Source of the DNA: JOPF133 sp052144935 | GTDB lineage: Bacteria; Acidobacteriota; Terriglobia; Bryobacterales; Bryobacteraceae | Reading direction: 5' to 3' | DNA: 5,782 bases | NCBI GenBank assembly: GCA_052144935.1 | Contig: JBKQPR010000369.1 | Coordinates: 1 to 5,782 of the forward strand | Shown here: piece by piece, positions 5,751 to 5,782 of the stretch | How the letters are laid out: every line of letters begins with the position of its first letter | How positions within the stretch are numbered: the stretch's first letter is position 1 | Translations under genes and position numbers: made by a program | The notes under the pieces: generated by a model | The model's input: the letters and a program-made list of their open reading frames with translations, nothing else | Database searches by the model: none | What the model was told of the DNA's origin: nothing

Positions 5751-5782
5751 CCGCGGAGACGCGGAGATAACGGAGGAAGCGC
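5751..5782. repeat. Short period-8 repeat upstream of the GspM-like gene
   Basis: GCGGAGAC (5753-5760), GCGGAGAT (5761-5768) and a decayed AACGGAGG (5769-5776) follow each other. On the minus strand this reads TCTCCGCGTCTCCGCGGTGA, close to a CTCTGTGTCTCTGTGGTGA-type motif that I recall as a dispersed intergenic repeat in many bacterial genomes. It may be cut by the window edge, and an upstream gene could also end in it. Confidence 0.4.

Overview
The window is GC-rich. The main genes all lie on the minus strand, so the order of transcription runs from high to low coordinates. Base composition, the repeat types and the style of the proteins (Pro/Ala-rich linkers, a secretin with a degenerate GspC/GspM-type partner set) suggest an Acidobacteria genome of the Solibacter/Bryobacter kind. 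That assignment is inferred from general resemblance, not from any search.

Right and central part (about 5782 down to 1442): a compact four-gene set for a type II secretion or type IV pilus-like envelope machine. In transcription order it has (1) a GspM/PilO-like inner-membrane protein with one membrane segment, a coiled coil and a small alpha/beta domain; (2) a GspC/PilP-like protein whose TTG start overlaps the stop of gene 1, with one membrane segment, Pro-rich linkers, a periplasmic homology-region-like domain and an unusual C-terminal tail; (3) a small exported protein of unknown function, almost half of it 39-bp (13-residue) tandem repeats; and (4) a complete GspD-type secretin with an N0-N1-N2-N3-barrel layout and a Met/Gly-rich insert in its N3 region. 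Intergenic gaps are 0, about 45 and 5 bases, so the genes are probably cotranscribed. Genes 1 and 2 would form the inner-membrane/periplasmic connection to the outer-membrane secretin. Gene 3 lies between the connector and the channel and shares a short PFG-centred motif with the tail of gene 2, which makes it a candidate accessory factor.

Centre-left (1441 to 1163): a 279-base non-coding gap. It holds a two-copy hairpin-forming 25-bp tandem repeat inside a 14-bp inverted repeat (REP-like), a short AT-rich stretch, and a candidate promoter with two perfect palindromes in front of the next gene.

Left part (1162 to 1): a membrane-bound sensor histidine kinase whose reading frame has a multi-TM sensor region, a coiled coil and the phosphoacceptor H-box, but stops before the ATP-binding domain. 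The first ~100 bases look foreign to it. Read on the plus strand they encode a short tail ending in WNYTISPQM that resembles the C-terminus of ISAzo13-type transposases. The simplest reading is that an insertion sequence, mostly outside the window, has removed the kinase's catalytic half.
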